Origin: Nocardia aurantiaca | Lineage (GTDB): Bacteria > Actinomycetota > Actinomycetes > Mycobacteriales > Mycobacteriaceae | Length of the DNA: 64,000 bases | Direction: 5' to 3' | NCBI RefSeq assembly: GCF_009708175.1 | Contig: NZ_WMBB01000006.1 | Location: 372,001-436,000, forward strand | Part shown: piece by piece, positions 48,477 to 56,025 of the stretch | Layout: each line of letters begins with the position of its first letter | How positions within the stretch are numbered: position 1 is the stretch's first letter | Made by a program: the position numbers and the translations under genes | Notes under the pieces: model-generated | The model's input: the letters and a program-made list of their open reading frames with translations, nothing else | What the model was told of the DNA's origin: nothing | Database searches by the model: none

Positions 48477-50444
48477 TCATTGTCGGTCCTCGGCACCCGG
48501 CGCCAGGGCACCGGCGGTCAGCCCGGTCGTCACCAACTCGGCGACATGCTCGGCCGCGTAAGTCGCGCGCCGCGCCGCGGTACGCAAGACGAACAGCAGG
48601 CGAAACATCTCACCGTAGCGCTGTTGCTCGGCCATCCCGAGAACCGGAATCCGTAGCCGGGAAGGATCGAACCGGACCGTTGAAGTCCTTGTGATGGAGA
48701 TGTTCTCGGCACCGGTCAGGAACCCCGCGAGGAACCACGGATCGAGGCGGTCGGCGTCTACACGCAGCGTGTGCACATGCGGGCCGCGGATAGCGCCGAC
48801 ATCCTCGGGACCCGCGACCCGTGCACTCCGTCCACCGGTGCGGTCGCTACGCACAGCCGGGATCAGGACATCACCCAACTCGACATCGACGGTGTTCGCG
48901 GTCGCGGCGGAGGCCGGTGAACCGGATGCGGGGCTTCCCGTCGCGATATCGGGGGCGGTCAAAATGGGACGCTGCTGATCCGCCGATCCGGTCTCGGAAC
49001 TCGGCGGCTCGGATCGAATCCATTCCAGCTGACCATGATTCGCGAGCTCGGCGATCGTCACATAACGCCATGTCTTCCCCTGCGAGGCGGACCATCCACC
49101 CAACTCTCCTGTCGCGGAGACCAATTCCGTCGCGGCGCTGTCCAGTCGGCGAATCGCCTGTTCAACCTGACCGGAGACGGTGTCCGAGTCCAGGGACGAA
49201 CGAACGTAGCGAGCCGGAGTGAGGTCGACCTCCTCGGTGAGCACATCCACCAGCCGGACCGGCACCGCCACCCCCGACTCCATCGCGTCCTCGGGATTCT
49301 CGCCGTCGAACGCCCGCCAGGCCCGCAGCACCGCATCCCCGACCGCTCTATCCTCACCGTCGAGGGTGGCGGTCAGCGTCGAAGTGTCCACGAACAGAAT
49401 GGAGTCTGGAACCGGGGAGCCCGGCTGTGGGCGGCGTAGCACCCAAATCTGCAGGCCGACATGCCATGGTTGCGCGGCGCCGGGGGCCAATCCGATCACG
49501 GCGCGCAGGGCGCCGGTGCGGACCAGATTGGCGCGGATCTTGCGACCGGATCCACGAGTACCGACGGCGGGCGGAAGCAGAAGAACGGCGGTCCCGGCCG
49601 GACGCAGGTGCGCGATGGCGTGCTGAACCCAGGCGAGTTCCGACTCCGCCCGCGGCGGCAGGCCGTAATCCCAGCGGGGGTCGAAGGCCAATTCCGTTGC
49701 GCCCCAGTCACGCTGACCGTACGGCGGGTTGCAGAGCACGGCGTCGACCTGTAACTCCGGAAAGGCATCGGCGGTGAGACTGTCACCGGATCGCACGACC
49801 GGGTCGATGCCGGCTTCCGCCTCGATCAGCAACCGGGCTCGCTGCGCCTGAACCCGCAGGGCATCCTGGCCGTACAGCCGCGTCGCTCCGGCTCGCGCCG
49901 CCGCCAACAGCAAAGAGCCGGTGCCGCATGCCGGATCGAGAACCTCATCCGGCGTGACCGGCGAACTCGCCAGCGCCGCCATCAATTCCGCGATCCACGA
50001 CGGAGTGATGTACACACCTGTCGCCGCGATGTCTTCCAGGGCGCGGTCGCCCAGGATGTCGATCGCCGCGCGCGCACCCTCCTGAACCGCGAGCCGCTCG
50101 ACCATGGCGAGCACCTCGTCGGCGACGCCGACGTCGACAGCCGACGCGCTCCAGGTCGCACCGGTCTTCCGCATCGATTCCAGCAATCGGGCGATGGCAT
50201 CCGGTGTGGCCCGCGAGCGGACCAGCGTGCGCAGATCGGTAGCTGCCGATTCCTCGCCTTCGATTCCATGCTCGGCCAGCCATTCCCGCACCTGATGCAG
50301 GTCGAACAGCGGACGAGCCTCACTACCGCCGATGGACTTGGGAAAGTCGGCGTGCCGTCGCCGCCAGTTGCTGACGGTGGCACGAGTGACGCCGGCCAAC
50401 CGGGAGATCTCCGCGGCACTGACCGTTGGCACGGGCTTCGACAT
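48477..50444 (-). CDS. HTH-N6-adenine methylase-specificity fusion
   Basis: A 655-residue protein with three parts. Residues 1-60 are a helix-turn-helix (AAEISRLAGVTRATVSNWRR). Residues about 80-420 are a gamma-class N6-adenine methylase of HsdM type, with the AdoMet motif DPACGTGSLLLAAA (about 170) and the catalytic NPPYGQRDW (about 240). The last 200 residues resemble one HsdS half (LDPWFLAGFLTG, AEQQRYGEMF). The fusion of M with S recalls type IIG/I hybrids, but no HsdR or nuclease is attached. AGGAGGG lies directly before ATG 50444. The HTH could autoregulate or help DNA targeting. It opens the operon of specificity, kinase and helicase genes. Confidence 0.88.
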   Translation of the reverse strand: MSKPVPTVSAAEISRLAGVTRATVSNWRRRHADFPKSIGGSEARPLFDLHQVREWLAEHGIEGEESAATDLRTLVRSRATPDAIARLLESMRKTGATWSASAVDVGVADEVLAMVERLAVQEGARAAIDILGDRALEDIAATGVYITPSWIAELMAALASSPVTPDEVLDPACGTGSLLLAAARAGATRLYGQDALRVQAQRARLLIEAEAGIDPVVRSGDSLTADAFPELQVDAVLCNPPYGQRDWGATELAFDPRWDYGLPPRAESELAWVQHAIAHLRPAGTAVLLLPPAVGTRGSGRKIRANLVRTGALRAVIGLAPGAAQPWHVGLQIWVLRRPQPGSPVPDSILFVDTSTLTATLDGEDRAVGDAVLRAWRAFDGENPEDAMESGVAVPVRLVDVLTEEVDLTPARYVRSSLDSDTVSGQVEQAIRRLDSAATELVSATGELGGWSASQGKTWRYVTIAELANHGQLEWIRSEPPSSETGSADQQRPILTAPDIATGSPASGSPASAATANTVDVELGDVLIPAVRSDRTGGRSARVAGPEDVGAIRGPHVHTLRVDADRLDPWFLAGFLTGAENISITRTSTVRFDPSRLRIPVLGMAEQQRYGEMFRLLFVLRTAARRATYAAEHVAELVTTGLTAGALAPGAEDRQ

Positions 50445-50514
50445 GTCCCTCCTCTCGCATGCGCTCCCTCCACACTGGTCGACAGGTGAGCAAAAAGCAA
50501 TCTCATCAAACGCG

Positions 50515-50543
50515 TTGACAATGCTTTCACGCGCTTCTACAGT
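50515..50543 (+). promoter_or_regulatory. Consensus housekeeping promoter
   Basis: TTGACA (50515-50520) and TACAGT (50538-50543) are separated by 17 bases, a near-consensus sigma-A promoter. It points to the gene at 50602, with a leader of about 50 bases, and lies in the divergent gap with the methylase operon. Confidence 0.65.
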
Positions 50544-50601
50544 TTTGCATCACCGGGATGGAGAACCTGGTGAAACCACGGCTCGCGATCAGGGGGAAGA
50601 C

Positions 50602-51345
50602 ATGACTCGGCGACATCAGCCAGGCGGCCACTCCCGCATGCCGGTGGCCCGATGTGTCCCCAGCGGCAAGATTCGCCACGCCACACAGCGTGACGCCGAC
50701 CTGGCCCTGTCCGCGCTGGATCGCACCGATGTGAAACGGAGAGAAAGGAGTTCGTACCGCTGCGCTGCTTGCGGCGGTTGGCACCTGACCAGCTGGGTGA
50801 CGACCGCCGAGAACTACGTGGCAGTTGCGTCCCCGGCCACGGCAGGCCGCTACCAGGTTTTCCCCCTCGTGGATTACAGCCCGACTTCTGAGATCACCAG
50901 GAAACCAATGGAACTGAGCAGCATCCCGGTGGCTCTGGAGGTCGTGCCGACACCGGCGGAGGTGGCGGCGCGCACTGTTCCCCCGCCGGCCGAGGGCGAA
51001 GTCATGGGACAAGCACGAGTCGAGCCGCTCGCGGCGCAATCACCACCTTCAGCACCGCCGATACCAGCTTCGGCACCTCCGACTATCGCGTCGAAAACCC
51101 CGGAACTGTCCGAGATGCCGCCGCCACCTGCGCCCACCACGCCACCGGCCCACACGGTGCCGTCACCCGCCGAGGTGGCCGCACGCACCGTGCCGATCAA
51201 ACGGGCGGAAGCGGCCCGCCGACAGGCCGAGGCGAACGCGAAGGCGGCTGTCTCACAGGCAAAACCAGCCAGCGGACCCATCAAGTTCCGAAACATGCTG
51301 CACGCCATACTGCGTCGCCTCATGCGGCGGCTTCGCCGCAGCTGA
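50602..51345 (+). CDS. Zinc-ribbon-like protein with Pro/Ala-rich tail
   Basis: A 247-residue protein. Residues 14-60 contain a basic helix (KIRHATQRDADLALSALD) and YRCAACGGWHLTSW, a CxxC-plus-His pattern that could bind one metal. Similar short CxxCGGWH modules occur in actinobacterial mobile and phage DNA. The remainder is Pro/Ala-rich and holds two copies of the unit PAEVAARTVP, in VPTPAEVAARTVPPP and VPSPAEVAARTVPIK, then a basic C-terminal end (ILRRLMRRLRRS). ATG 50602 follows AGGGGGAAG. The role is unknown. It may regulate or accompany the divergent methylase operon. Confidence 0.62.
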   Translation: MTRRHQPGGHSRMPVARCVPSGKIRHATQRDADLALSALDRTDVKRRERSSYRCAACGGWHLTSWVTTAENYVAVASPATAGRYQVFPLVDYSPTSEITRKPMELSSIPVALEVVPTPAEVAARTVPPPAEGEVMGQARVEPLAAQSPPSAPPIPASAPPTIASKTPELSEMPPPPAPTTPPAHTVPSPAEVAARTVPIKRAEAARRQAEANAKAAVSQAKPASGPIKFRNMLHAILRRLMRRLRRS

Positions 51346-51445
51346 CTAGCCACCTGATGTCCCACGGCCGGTTCTCGCGGCCGCGGGCGACCCCGCACGC
51401 CCATCGGACGTCGCGATCCCCAATAACCCGTTCCACGAAGGAATC

Positions 51446-51808
51446 ATGCGCACCCTCTCGACCTTGCTCGCCGCAAGCGCCACCGCCGTCGCCCTCTCCG
51501 CCGCGGCGCCCGCCGCCCTGGCCGCTCCCGACACCGGCTCCTCGAGCGGCTCCTCGAGCCCCGGCTGCGGCCCCCGCAGCACCGCCGACCTCCACTTCCT
51601 GCGCGGCTCCCACGAGGACGAGCACACCTGCTCCGTCCAGGACGCGGCCATCGGCCTCGCGAAGTCCCAGTGCCAGTGGCTCGACGCCTACGGCAACTCC
51701 GCGCACAACCAGATCGTGCTCGCCGAGAAGGCCCGCGGCACCTTGAAGTACCCCTACACCTTCCTCGACGCCGCCATCAGCGCGTACTGCCCGCAGTACA
51801 AGCTCTGA
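51446..51808 (+). CDS. Secreted DUF732-like protein
   Basis: A 120-residue exported protein. A signal peptide (LLAASATAVALSAAAPAALA, cut after AAA/ALA-A) precedes a Ser/Gly-rich linker. The mature part, DLHFLRGSHEDEHT to AISAYCPQYKL, follows the DUF732 pattern seen in mycobacteria and nocardiae. In these, a short helical domain with paired Cys ends in -YCP. The three Cys residues in the mature chain fit a secreted protein. Its function is unknown. GAAGGA precedes the ATG. It is followed by a second small secreted protein in the same direction. Confidence 0.75.
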   Translation: MRTLSTLLAASATAVALSAAAPAALAAPDTGSSSGSSSPGCGPRSTADLHFLRGSHEDEHTCSVQDAAIGLAKSQCQWLDAYGNSAHNQIVLAEKARGTLKYPYTFLDAAISAYCPQYKL

Positions 51809-51848
51809 CCCTCGTCACCCGAAATTCGCAGGAAAGAAGTGAAACACC

Positions 51849-52178
51849 ATGCGCCACAACATCATCACCACTCTGGCCACGGCCACTCTCGCCGCGACAT
51901 GCACCGTGCTCGCCACCGTCGGCACCGCCCACGCCGACCCGGCCACCCGACTCCATGAGGGCATGCAGGTGGTCGGCCAGGACGTCGCGCCAGGCACGTA
52001 CTCGACACCCGGTCCCCGCGCCGAGGACTACGGCTACTGCTTCATCACCTGGCTGCCCTACAAGGGAGCCAAGGACTCCGAGGCGACGGATATGCAGTCC
52101 TATTCGGGTGCGTCCTACGTGCGTCTGAACGCCGGCGACGTCATCACCGTCGAGGGCTGCGTCTGGACCCTCGAGTAG
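51849..52178 (+). CDS. Small secreted protein, unknown function
   Basis: A 109-residue exported protein with a clean signal peptide (TLAAATCTVLATVGTAHA-like, cut after AHA). The mature chain starts with a segment VVGQDVAPGTYSTPGP of a kind that recurs in actinobacterial secreted proteins and lipoproteins. Two Cys (YCF and GCVW) may form one disulphide. A GAAAGAAG ribosome site precedes the ATG. I do not recognise a defined family. It lies between two other exported or membrane protein genes. Confidence 0.7.
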   Translation: MRHNIITTLATATLAATCTVLATVGTAHADPATRLHEGMQVVGQDVAPGTYSTPGPRAEDYGYCFITWLPYKGAKDSEATDMQSYSGASYVRLNAGDVITVEGCVWTLE

Positions 52179-52261
52179 CCCTCGACCTACCAATTCCTCG
52201 GCGGGACGGCTGCATTCGCGCCGTCCCGTGTACTTCGACCATCGAGACACCCGGAGCCCCA

Positions 52262-52849
52262 ATGACTCACCAGCCCGATCCGCAGCCCTACTACCCGCCG
52301 CACTATCCGGTACCGCCCACGCCGCCGAAGAAATCGAATGCGCTCAAGATCATCCTGCTGGTCCTGGCGGGCATCGTCGTACTCTGCGGGATTGGCGGAG
52401 CACTCGCCAGCAAATCCACGAAGTCCGCGAATGCCCCGACGACGTCGGCCGTCCCCGGCCTCAACACCCCTGTTCGCGACGGCAAGTTCGAATTCACCGT
52501 CACTAACGTTCAAACGGGTGTAAAGGAAGTCGGCACCAACCAGTTCCTCCGGAAAACCGCCCAGGGCACCTACACCATCATCTCCCTCACCGTCCGCAAT
52601 ATTGGCAAGTCCCCGTACGGCTTCTCCCCCTCCGACCAGTACGTCTTCGACGCCCAGAACCGCAAGTTCTCCAACGACGCCGCGGCCGCCATGAATCTCC
52701 AGTCCGATACCAGCCTCTACGCCAACATCAACCCGGGCAATTCCATTACGGCCCAGGTTGTTTTCGACCTCCCCACCGACTCGAGTGCGGACCACATCGT
52801 CCTGCACGACTCGATGTTCTCGGGTGGGGCGACGGTGTCACTGCGGTAG
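52262..52849 (+). CDS. Membrane-anchored DUF4352-like protein
   Basis: A 195-residue protein with a Pro/Tyr-rich cytosolic start (PQPYYPPHYPVPPTPP), one membrane segment (ALKIILLVLAGIVVLCGIGG, about 29-48) and an extracellular beta-sandwich domain. The outer part, VRDGKFEFTVTNVQTGVKEV to QVVFDLPTDSS, fits DUF4352/telokin-like domains of Gram-positive exported proteins. These often occur as extracellular accessory or immunity-type domains, but nothing in this sequence fixes a role. The stop lies just before the next gene. Confidence 0.78.
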   Translation: MTHQPDPQPYYPPHYPVPPTPPKKSNALKIILLVLAGIVVLCGIGGALASKSTKSANAPTTSAVPGLNTPVRDGKFEFTVTNVQTGVKEVGTNQFLRKTAQGTYTIISLTVRNIGKSPYGFSPSDQYVFDAQNRKFSNDAAAAMNLQSDTSLYANINPGNSITAQVVFDLPTDSSADHIVLHDSMFSGGATVSLR

Positions 52850-52856
52850 CCGCGAG

Positions 52857-53405
52857 ATGTCGATGAACAAGACGTCTTTCACTCCACCCATCGCGGTCGT
52901 CGATCACGTCAACGAACAATTCATCATCTGGCACGTGAACATCGGACCCGATCTAGGTTTGTCCCGGCTGTGCGGAGCGTGGATCCTCGGCGCTGATCAG
53001 ACCGAGGTCGCCGCCAAGCTGATCAGCGACCGCTACCTCGCCTGGGCTGATTTATCGAGAACGCTGCCCGACTCCACCCGACCCGTCGGCATCCTTCACA
53101 TCGGTCACACCGTCAACGCCGCCCGCTCCGAACTGCAGAGCGCCGACAGGCTGTTCACCGAGCATCAGGCCACCGTGCCGCATCGTCTTGTACGTCCGGT
53201 TTGGCCCGCGTTGAAGGATCCGCGACGCCCGCAACGGCTGCCACGCACAACCGCCGAGCACATCGTTCCGACATTGAGTTTGGCCTACGGCATACGCGAT
53301 CTGGCCGATGCCTGGGCGCGATTCGAAGCCGAGCGCATCCAACGCAAGTACCTCGTTCATCGCGGCGGCCCAACGGCCCGCCCACTTCCCTTGGAGATTC
53401 GTTGA
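52857..53405 (+). CDS. Hypothetical protein, first gene of an exonuclease unit
   Basis: A 182-residue cytosolic protein without a family I recognise. Some features are visible: an Asp/His-containing start (AVVDHVNEQFIIWHVN), a central QTEVAAKLISDRYLAWADL, and a basic C-terminal half (RLVRPVWPALKDPRRPQRL). The start is ATG 52857; ATG 52863 is an equal alternative and the ribosome site is weak, which fits translation coupled to the upstream gene. Its TGA overlaps the TTG start of the exonuclease, so the two products are probably made together. A nucleic-acid-related job is suggested only by that pairing. Confidence 0.6.
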   Translation: MSMNKTSFTPPIAVVDHVNEQFIIWHVNIGPDLGLSRLCGAWILGADQTEVAAKLISDRYLAWADLSRTLPDSTRPVGILHIGHTVNAARSELQSADRLFTEHQATVPHRLVRPVWPALKDPRRPQRLPRTTAEHIVPTLSLAYGIRDLADAWARFEAERIQRKYLVHRGGPTARPLPLEIR

Positions 53406-54001
53406 CCACCGGATTGTCCTTTGCCGCAATCGATGTCGAGACCGCGAACGCGAAACGGGGCAGCATCTGCTCGATCGGCGTGGCGGTCGTGCGCGACGGC
53501 GTCCGCGTCGGAACCCGTGAGTGGTTGTGCCGGCCGCCAGCCCCACTCGATTACTTCGGACAGATGCAGATGTACATACACAAAATCACGCCTGGCATGG
53601 TCGCGGCCGAACCCACGTTCGCCCAGCGGTGGCCCGAGGTGTTGCGAGAGGTCGGTGACCTCCCCGTTGTCGCACACAATGCGGCCTTCGATATGGACAA
53701 TATTCGTCAGGCCTGCAACATCAGCGGCATGCCGGTTCCTGAATGGAAGTTCGGCTGCACCCGCGAGTGGTCCAAGGCTCACCTCGCCGACATGCCCAAC
53801 CACCGGCTGAAGACGATTACCCGACTGCTGGGGATCACACTGCAGAACCATCATCAGGCGGACGCGGACGCCGCTGCGGCAGCCGAATTGACCGTTCTGC
53901 TCGCGGGTTTCGCCGGTGCGAGGACACTGCCGGAACTTGCCGAAACCACGGGCACCGGCCTCTGTCAGATGACGGCCTCGGGAATCGAGCGCCGCCGATG
54001 A
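53402..54001 (+). CDS. DnaQ-like DEDDh exonuclease
   Basis: A 199-residue 3'-5' exonuclease of the DEDDh (DnaQ epsilon-like) family. Exo I is FAAIDVETAN (Asp and Glu), Exo II is VVAHNAAFDMDNI (Asp) and Exo III is NHHQADADAAAA (His and Asp), so all metal-binding residues are present. The TTG at 53402 overlaps the previous TGA; longer upstream starts share DNA with the preceding gene and lack support. Free-standing proteins of this type proofread or trim DNA or RNA. The next gene overlaps as ATGA, giving a three-gene unit on this strand. Confidence 0.85.
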   Translation: MTTGLSFAAIDVETANAKRGSICSIGVAVVRDGVRVGTREWLCRPPAPLDYFGQMQMYIHKITPGMVAAEPTFAQRWPEVLREVGDLPVVAHNAAFDMDNIRQACNISGMPVPEWKFGCTREWSKAHLADMPNHRLKTITRLLGITLQNHHQADADAAAAAELTVLLAGFAGARTLPELAETTGTGLCQMTASGIERRR

Positions 54002-54600
54002 ATGCGGTACCGTCCGATATGCCAGCGGCTCTTGTCAATGCCTTCGATATCGACAGCCGCAAAAGGGATGTGCGCCGCCTGACAGCGGCGCTGGCCGAGG
54101 CCGAAGCAGGGATGCACGCCGCCGCATCTTTCCGCTCAGCCGTGCTCGGACCACACGTGCTCACGGGAGCGATCAGCGTGTCCGAAGCGACCGGCAGCCT
54201 CATGATGGCCGGGCAACCTCTCGAAACCTCTGGCACACGACGCGGACCCGTTCCCGAATTGCTCGCGCTTGCGCTCGAGACGCGGACCGCCGACGAAAGA
54301 ATCGACGCGCCAACAACGTCGGTCCCGCAGGATCTTCCGGAGACCGTCAGCGGGCTGCAACACGGCGACCTCGTGGAAGCGCGCTTCGAGCAGACGCCGT
54401 ACGGTCAGTTCTCCGTGGCAGGCTTCGCACTCTGGGCGCCCGCCGGCCAGGCGTTCGTCGTAGGCGGTGGATGGTTCGTCACGCAGCGCCACCGACGAAT
54501 CCACGCGGACCGTCTCATCGCCCTGACCATCGTGAGCCCGGCAGGCCGGCATGAATATCGGATCCCCGAGCCGATTCACCGATGGCCCGAGCCCGAGTGA
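53998..54600 (+). CDS. Hypothetical protein, third gene of the exonuclease unit
   Basis: A 200-residue protein with no family I recognise. The N-terminal half has a long helix (DVRRLTAALAEAEAGMHAAA, about 22-41). The C-terminal half has beta-rich text (VEARFEQTPYGQFSVAGFALW, AFVVGGGWFVT). It starts at ATG 53998 in an ATGA overlap with the exonuclease. It ends in IHRWPEPE, and a decayed copy of this 3' end recurs about 300 bases further on. No membrane or signal segment is seen. Confidence 0.55.
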   Translation: MNAVPSDMPAALVNAFDIDSRKRDVRRLTAALAEAEAGMHAAASFRSAVLGPHVLTGAISVSEATGSLMMAGQPLETSGTRRGPVPELLALALETRTADERIDAPTTSVPQDLPETVSGLQHGDLVEARFEQTPYGQFSVAGFALWAPAGQAFVVGGGWFVTQRHRRIHADRLIALTIVSPAGRHEYRIPEPIHRWPEPE

Positions 54601-54604
54601 CCGA
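54571..54604. repeat. Direct repeat copy 1 (3' end of the preceding gene)
   Basis: This 34-base stretch covers the last codons of the gene (IHRWPEPE and stop). It matches 28 of 34 positions with 54873-54906 in the same orientation. Confidence 0.7.
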
Positions 54605-54622
54605 CCGAACCGGTACCAGATC

Positions 54623-54844
54623 TCACTGGTTCTGGTTCACGGTCGTCCGTTTACGGCTCTCCCGCACCACTACACTCCCGCTACCTGCATACTCGACCCG
54701 CTCGAAGGTATCGAAGCCCGACTCATTGAGCGCCTTCAGGGCCGAGTGCGAGTTGTAATTGTTGACCGAGCCCGCAGTCCCCGGAATCCCGGTCGCGAGG
54801 GTGATGAGTTGAATGGGCGGCCACAGTGTGTCATTGACCAGCAC
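54623..54844 (-). CDS. Possible small protein
   Basis: A 73-residue open frame between the two repeat copies. It contains no known motif. The lower-GC, polar composition (VNNYNSHSALKALNESG) is unlike random shadow frames, which favours a real gene fragment. No clear ribosome site was identified, and nothing else supports it. Confidence 0.3.
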   Translation of the reverse strand: MLVNDTLWPPIQLITLATGIPGTAGSVNNYNSHSALKALNESGFDTFERVEYAGSGSVVVRESRKRTTVNQNQ

Positions 54845-54872
54845 GGCGTACGTCTCAGCCGATAGCGTCAGG

Positions 54873-54906
54873 CCAATTCACCATTGGCCCGAACCTGAGC
54901 GACCGA
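54873..54906. repeat. Direct repeat copy 2 (decayed)
   Basis: In one frame it reads PIHHWPEPERP, matching the C-terminal PIHRWPEPE of the gene ending at 54600, but without the stop. It marks a local duplication, with about 270 bases of other DNA in between. Confidence 0.7.
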
Positions 54907-54978
54907 ATCCGGAACACTGCGGGGACGGGTAACCGCCCGATCGGGAATGGCATTCGGGCTGTTGGGTCGCGCTGGCCA

Positions 54979-55356
54979 CTACCAATCCGGGGCCTTGATC
55001 GAGCCTCGCTTGTAATAGTCGTCGTCGAACTCTTCCTCCTGCTTGCGCTGCCGTTCCACGCGCTCGGCTTCCAATCGTGCCGAGTTCGCCTTCGTGTACG
55101 TCGATATCGCTTCGAAGGTCGTATCGGCTCGCAATTCTCGCAGTGCCTCATCGACCTTGGGGCGCTTGTCTTCCACCGCTGCCTGATACGCGGCCATGAT
55201 GGCGGCTTCCTCGCCCACCGTCACCGACAGCAGGCGATCCTCGGCATCCACGATCACGCGGATGCCGTTGACGACACCGACTCCGCGGATCTGTTCGAGC
55301 GCATGTTGGGCACGCTGCACCTTCAGGCCCAGCACATCGGGGTCATTGTGTTGCAC
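54979..55356 (-). CDS. YbaB/EbfC-like protein of a type VII locus
   Basis: A 125-residue protein of the YbaB/EbfC-like family often found in actinobacterial ESX loci. The N-terminal helix (LKVQRAQHALEQIRGV) is followed by the strand pair VNGIRVIVDAEDRLLSVTV, then a long helix, as in YbaB. A charged tail (RQRKQEEEFDDDYYKRG) is added. YbaB proteins bind DNA as dimers; the ESX-linked relatives have no settled role. It follows the lipoprotein gene of cassette 2 and has a counterpart at the head of cassette 1 (60884-61231). Confidence 0.72.
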   Translation of the reverse strand: MQHNDPDVLGLKVQRAQHALEQIRGVGVVNGIRVIVDAEDRLLSVTVGEEAAIMAAYQAAVEDKRPKVDEALRELRADTTFEAISTYTKANSARLEAERVERQRKQEEEFDDDYYKRGSIKAPDW

Positions 55357-55410
55357 GGATATTCGCCAACCTGTTGATCGGATTCTTGACGCATCGACTG
55401 GGTGCCGACG

Positions 55411-56025
55411 TCATTTCGGTTGTTGGGTGGTCGGTGCGACGGTGCTGGTGGAGGTCTTGTCGGCGGCGAGCAGTCGGCAACCGGTTTCGCTGCTGATAAC
55501 CCGGGTGCTCAGCCACAGCACGGTGCCGTTGTCCCCGATGAAGCGGGCTTCACGATTGCCGGGTGTTTCAGTGACCGGTACAGGGTCGGTCTGCGTGGCA
55601 CCCAGATCAGCCGCGAGCTGGCGGGCCTTCTCACGCACCTGCGGCCACACCGCGTCAGGAATGCCGCCGTGCGTGGGATCGCCGCCCTCGGTGACGTAGT
55701 TCGGCAGGCTGAAATCACGACCCGCCGTCTGGTCGTACGGCGCAGCGCATGCCGAGGGTTGGCGGTCTTTATCAGTCCAATGCCAAGTCATGCCCGGGAC
55801 TAGCGAACTCGCGTAGGCAGCTAGGTCCTCCACCGCCTTGGTGACGCGTGCGTGTGTGTCTTCGAACGTGGGCCGGGACAGGAGTACTTGTTGGGCTTGG
55901 GCGGTTTCGGCGGGGCCGGTCTTCTTGTATGGGTTGTCCAAGGAGTCACATCCTGTAATCGTCGCGATCATCGCGAGGGTCAAGGCTGCTGCCGCGATAC
56001 TGATTCGAGAGACCTGGGGTGTCAT
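55411..56025 (-). CDS. Putative lipoprotein, partner of the DUF1023 effector
   Basis: A 204-residue lipoprotein. The signal has ALTLAMIATITGC, with a lipobox-like ITGC, so Cys is the likely acylated residue. The mature part, which includes the segment PGMTWHWTDKDRQPSACAAPYD, resembles the LppA/LppV-type lipoproteins of mycobacteria. The start ATG overlaps the stop of the DUF1023 hydrolase as ATGA, so effector and lipoprotein are made together. The second cassette has the same layout. It could be an immunity protein or a surface accessory of the effector; neither is shown by sequence. Confidence 0.82.
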   Translation of the reverse strand: MTPQVSRISIAAAALTLAMIATITGCDSLDNPYKKTGPAETAQAQQVLLSRPTFEDTHARVTKAVEDLAAYASSLVPGMTWHWTDKDRQPSACAAPYDQTAGRDFSLPNYVTEGGDPTHGGIPDAVWPQVREKARQLAADLGATQTDPVPVTETPGNREARFIGDNGTVLWLSTRVISSETGCRLLAADKTSTSTVAPTTQQPK

